NCBI RefSeq assembly: GCF_007988885.1
Contig: NZ_BJUZ01000004.1
Location: forward strand, 1-64,000
Direction: 5' to 3'
DNA length: 64,000 nt
Source: Gluconobacter wancherniae NBRC 103581
GTDB lineage: Bacteria > Pseudomonadota > Alphaproteobacteria > Acetobacterales > Acetobacteraceae
Numbering within the stretch: the stretch's first letter is position 1; each line of letters opens with the position of its first letter. The position numbers were made by a program, and so were the translations under genes. Positions 61,748 through 64,000 of this stretch are shown here, piece by piece. The notes under the pieces were generated by a model. That model did no database searches and was not told the origin of the DNA. It saw nothing but the letters and a program-made list of their open reading frames with translations.

Positions 61748-64000
61748 TCAGACCGTGAAGTACTTTGCACGAGGGTTAAGAATTACCAGTGCGGAAGTCG
61801 ATTGTTCCGGGTGGAGCTGATAGCCGTCCGAAAGTGAGACGCCGATGCGTTCGGCGCCGAGGAGGCGCAGGATTGGCTCCTGATCTTCAAGGCGTGGGCA
61901 GGCAGGGTAGCCGAACGAATAGCGCGAACCCCGATAGGACTGGCTCAGCATTTTTTCCATGTCACGGTCGTCTTCCGCAGCATAGCCAAGTTCGGCACGA
62001 ATACGCTTGTGCGTATATTCCGCCATGGCTTCCGCCATTTCGACGGAAAGCCCATGGAGATACAGATAGTCCTGATAGCGGTTCTCTTCGAACCACTCCC
62101 GGGCAAGGTCTGATGCTTTTTGTCCGACGGTGACAATTTGCAGACCTACAACATCTCGCACATCATCATTAATGTCGCGTACGAAATCGGCGATGCATTC
62201 GCCGTCTTCCTTTGGTTGGCGTGGAAGCGTGAAACGTGCGGCCTCGGTTGTTCCGTCTTCTTCGAAAAGCACGAGGTCATTTCCGTCACCTGCGGCTTTC
62301 CAGTAGCCGTAGAGTGCCTGAGGGCGAAGAATATCCTGCTCTGCGTTCAGGGCCAGCATACGCTTCAGAACAGGCCGAAGCTCTGTCTTTGCGTATTCCA
62401 TGAATTCTTCCAAAGAGCGCCCCTGTTTCCGGAAGCCCCACTGGAACTGATATAGAGAACGTTCGTTCAGAAATGGCAGTACGGCGTTGGGAACTGATTC
62501 CACAAGGCGCGGCCCCCAAAAAGGCGGCGTCGGGGGTGTGATGGTGCCGGCGATACGTGCCCGGCGTTCCCGTGCTGCTGCTGGATCAATCGACTCGAAC
62601 CCGCGTGTTTCAGCAATTTCGGGCGCACGCGCATTCTTGCGTCCCGATTTTCCTGCGCGTTTTGTCTGGATCGCTGTCAGGTACTCATCGAAGCCCTGAT
62701 GCGCTACCTTGTCCATCAGGGACAACCCATCGAACGCGTCTCGGGCATAGGCCACGCGCCCCGGTTCCCCACCCCCATAGGCGCGCGCGCACTCCTCCTC
62801 GACATAATTTCTTGTGAGTGCTGCGCCGCCAAGAATAACGGGAAGGTCGATGCCCTGCCGCTTCATCTCTTCAAGGTTTTCGCGCATGATGACGGTGGAT
62901 TTTACCAGAAGGCCCGACATGCCGATGGCATGTGCGTTATGCTCTTTGGCAGCGGCGATCATGTCAGCCAGAGGCACCTTGATGCCAAGATTGATGACCT
63001 GATAGCCGTTATTCGTCAGGATGATATCGACAAGATTTTTGCCAATATCATGGACGTCGCCTTTGACGGTCGCAAGCACCATGGTGCCGCGATGTTGGCC
63101 TTCCACGCGCTCCATGTGCGGTTCCAGCCAGGCCACGGCAGTCTTCATCGTTTCGGCGGACTGAAGGACAAACGGAAGCTGCATCTTGCCCGAGCCAAAG
63201 AGTTCTCCCACCACCTTCATGCCGTCCAGCAGGACGTTGTTGATGATGTCTAGAGCGGTCATTTCTTTCATGGCCGCTTCGAGATCTTCTTCGATCCCCT
63301 TGCGCTCGCCATCTACGATCCGTTCTTTGAGGCGCTCTGCCGGGGTTTCGGCGCGACGCTTCTTGACGGCGTCTGCAGCCTTGCGTCCGGCAAAAAGCTC
63401 TAGAAGTTTCTGGAGAGGGTCATAATCCGGCGTGCGGCGGTCGTAGATCAGGTCTTCCGCAACCTTCACTTCTTCCGCAGCAATTAGATGCAGTGGTCGG
63501 ATCTTCGAGACGTGGACGATGGCGCCTGTCATGCCTGCCTTAACGGCGTGGTCCAGAAATACCGAGTTCAGAACGGCGCGTGCTGCTGGATTGAGGCCGA
63601 AGGAGATGTTTGAAAGGCCGAGAATAATCTGGATATCGGGAAATTTCTCCCGGATCAGGCGAATGCCTTCAAGGGTCCATGCTCCCAGCTTTCGGTCATC
63701 TTCCATGCCTGTGGCGATGGTGAAGGTCAGCGGGTCGATCATCAGATCGGACTGGGGCAGACCGTACTGGTTGCAAGCGAAATCTACCAGACGCTCCGCA
63801 ATCCGTAGTTTGTCCTCCGGCATTTTGGCCATGCCGACTTCGTCGATGGTGAGCGCGATCATGGCCGCACCAAATTTTTTGGCCAGCTTCATGCGGTCGT
63901 GGGCGTGCTGTTCACCGTCCTCGAAATTGATCGAGTTGATGATGGGCTTACCGCCGTGCAGCTTCAGCGCTGCTTCAATGACCGGGGTTTCGGTGGAATC
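61748..64000 (-). CDS. metH: Cobalamin-dependent methionine synthase, C-terminal part (5' end outside window)
   Basis: 750 residues are visible; the frame stays open to the window edge, so the N-terminal part is missing. Seen in order: the end of the pterin-binding barrel (SINFEDGEQHAHDRMKLAKK), the four-helix cap, the B12 domain with VKGDVHDIGKNLVDIILTNN (cobalt-ligating His), and the activation domain near the C-terminus with SQSYRGSRYSFGYPACPRLE that binds SAM. It transfers methyl from 5-methyl-THF to homocysteine. Whether the homocysteine domain is fused or on a separate gene (split MetH) cannot be told here. Confidence 0.95.
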   Translation of the reverse strand, partial: DSTETPVIEAALKLHGGKPIINSINFEDGEQHAHDRMKLAKKFGAAMIALTIDEVGMAKMPEDKLRIAERLVDFACNQYGLPQSDLMIDPLTFTIATGMEDDRKLGAWTLEGIRLIREKFPDIQIILGLSNISFGLNPAARAVLNSVFLDHAVKAGMTGAIVHVSKIRPLHLIAAEEVKVAEDLIYDRRTPDYDPLQKLLELFAGRKAADAVKKRRAETPAERLKERIVDGERKGIEEDLEAAMKEMTALDIINNVLLDGMKVVGELFGSGKMQLPFVLQSAETMKTAVAWLEPHMERVEGQHRGTMVLATVKGDVHDIGKNLVDIILTNNGYQVINLGIKVPLADMIAAAKEHNAHAIGMSGLLVKSTVIMRENLEEMKRQGIDLPVILGGAALTRNYVEEECARAYGGGEPGRVAYARDAFDGLSLMDKVAHQGFDEYLTAIQTKRAGKSGRKNARAPEIAETRGFESIDPAAARERRARIAGTITPPTPPFWGPRLVESVPNAVLPFLNERSLYQFQWGFRKQGRSLEEFMEYAKTELRPVLKRMLALNAEQDILRPQALYGYWKAAGDGNDLVLFEEDGTTEAARFTLPRQPKEDGECIADFVRDINDDVRDVVGLQIVTVGQKASDLAREWFEENRYQDYLYLHGLSVEMAEAMAEYTHKRIRAELGYAAEDDRDMEKMLSQSYRGSRYSFGYPACPRLEDQEPILRLLGAERIGVSLSDGYQLHPEQSTSALVILNPRAKYFTV

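Noticed and set aside
1-64000. CRISPR array, tRNA, rRNA or prophage genes
   Set aside because: No regularly spaced repeats, cloverleaf, rRNA motif or phage structural gene was recognised by eye; a dedicated scan (tRNAscan, CRISPR finder) would be decisive.

Overview
This window looks like a chromosomal stretch from an acetic acid bacterium (Acetobacteraceae, Gluconobacter-like). The main reason is a complete three-subunit, membrane-bound fructose dehydrogenase (fdhS-fdhC-fdhL, 37274-40965). Its large subunit reads almost like the Gluconobacter enzyme as I remember it. The carbohydrate porin, the several TonB receptors and the Tat/Sec-exported periplasmic enzymes also fit. No rRNA, tRNA, CRISPR or prophage was seen. 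All calls come from reading the sequence; no database search was run.

Layout. (1) 1-7352 is a patchwork: a MarR regulator divergent from an FAD aromatic monooxygenase, an exported methyltransferase-like protein, a wrecked IS481 transposase, an MFS efflux pump, and a TetR regulator divergent from a short-chain dehydrogenase with two matching inverted repeats between them. (2) 7529-11870 holds a large TonB receptor bracketed by decayed IS5-family pieces in opposite orientation. (3) 11998-35198 is a large catabolic locus. The minus-strand side has a cupin, two DAO-type flavin oxidases, an MFS transporter and a class III aminotransferase. The plus-strand side has aldehyde dehydrogenase, M20 amidohydrolase, D-malate/tartrate dehydrogenase, a TonB receptor, a HAD hydrolase, a complete peptide/opine-type ABC importer, succinate-semialdehyde dehydrogenase, an Lrp regulator, a GNAT acetyltransferase and a GhrA-like reductase; a second HAD gene lies among the minus-strand genes. 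Together this suggests import across both membranes and oxidation of an amine or amine conjugate whose identity is not known. It is the best candidate here for an undescribed system.

(4) 35305-40965 is the fructose dehydrogenase operon fdhS-fdhC-fdhL-hbpS/glcG-oprB, whose last three genes overlap by 4 bp. It probably oxidises fructose to 5-keto-fructose in the periplasm and feeds electrons to ubiquinone. An AT-rich 445-bp control region separates it from a divergent Tat-exported phospholipase C. (5) 44067-49454 holds grxB, a rhamnan-synthesis-F-like gene and mdoG-mdoH for osmoregulated periplasmic glucans. (6) 49612-54115 is a tightly coupled biotin operon bioA-bioF-(bioH-like)-bioC-bioD; bioB is not in the window. 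(7) 54328-64000 holds a small unknown ORF, selO, an exported cyclase-family protein, a third TonB receptor with a textbook terminator, a methyltransferase with an AT-rich tail divergent from an MmyB-type XRE regulator, and the C-terminal part of metH running off the window end.
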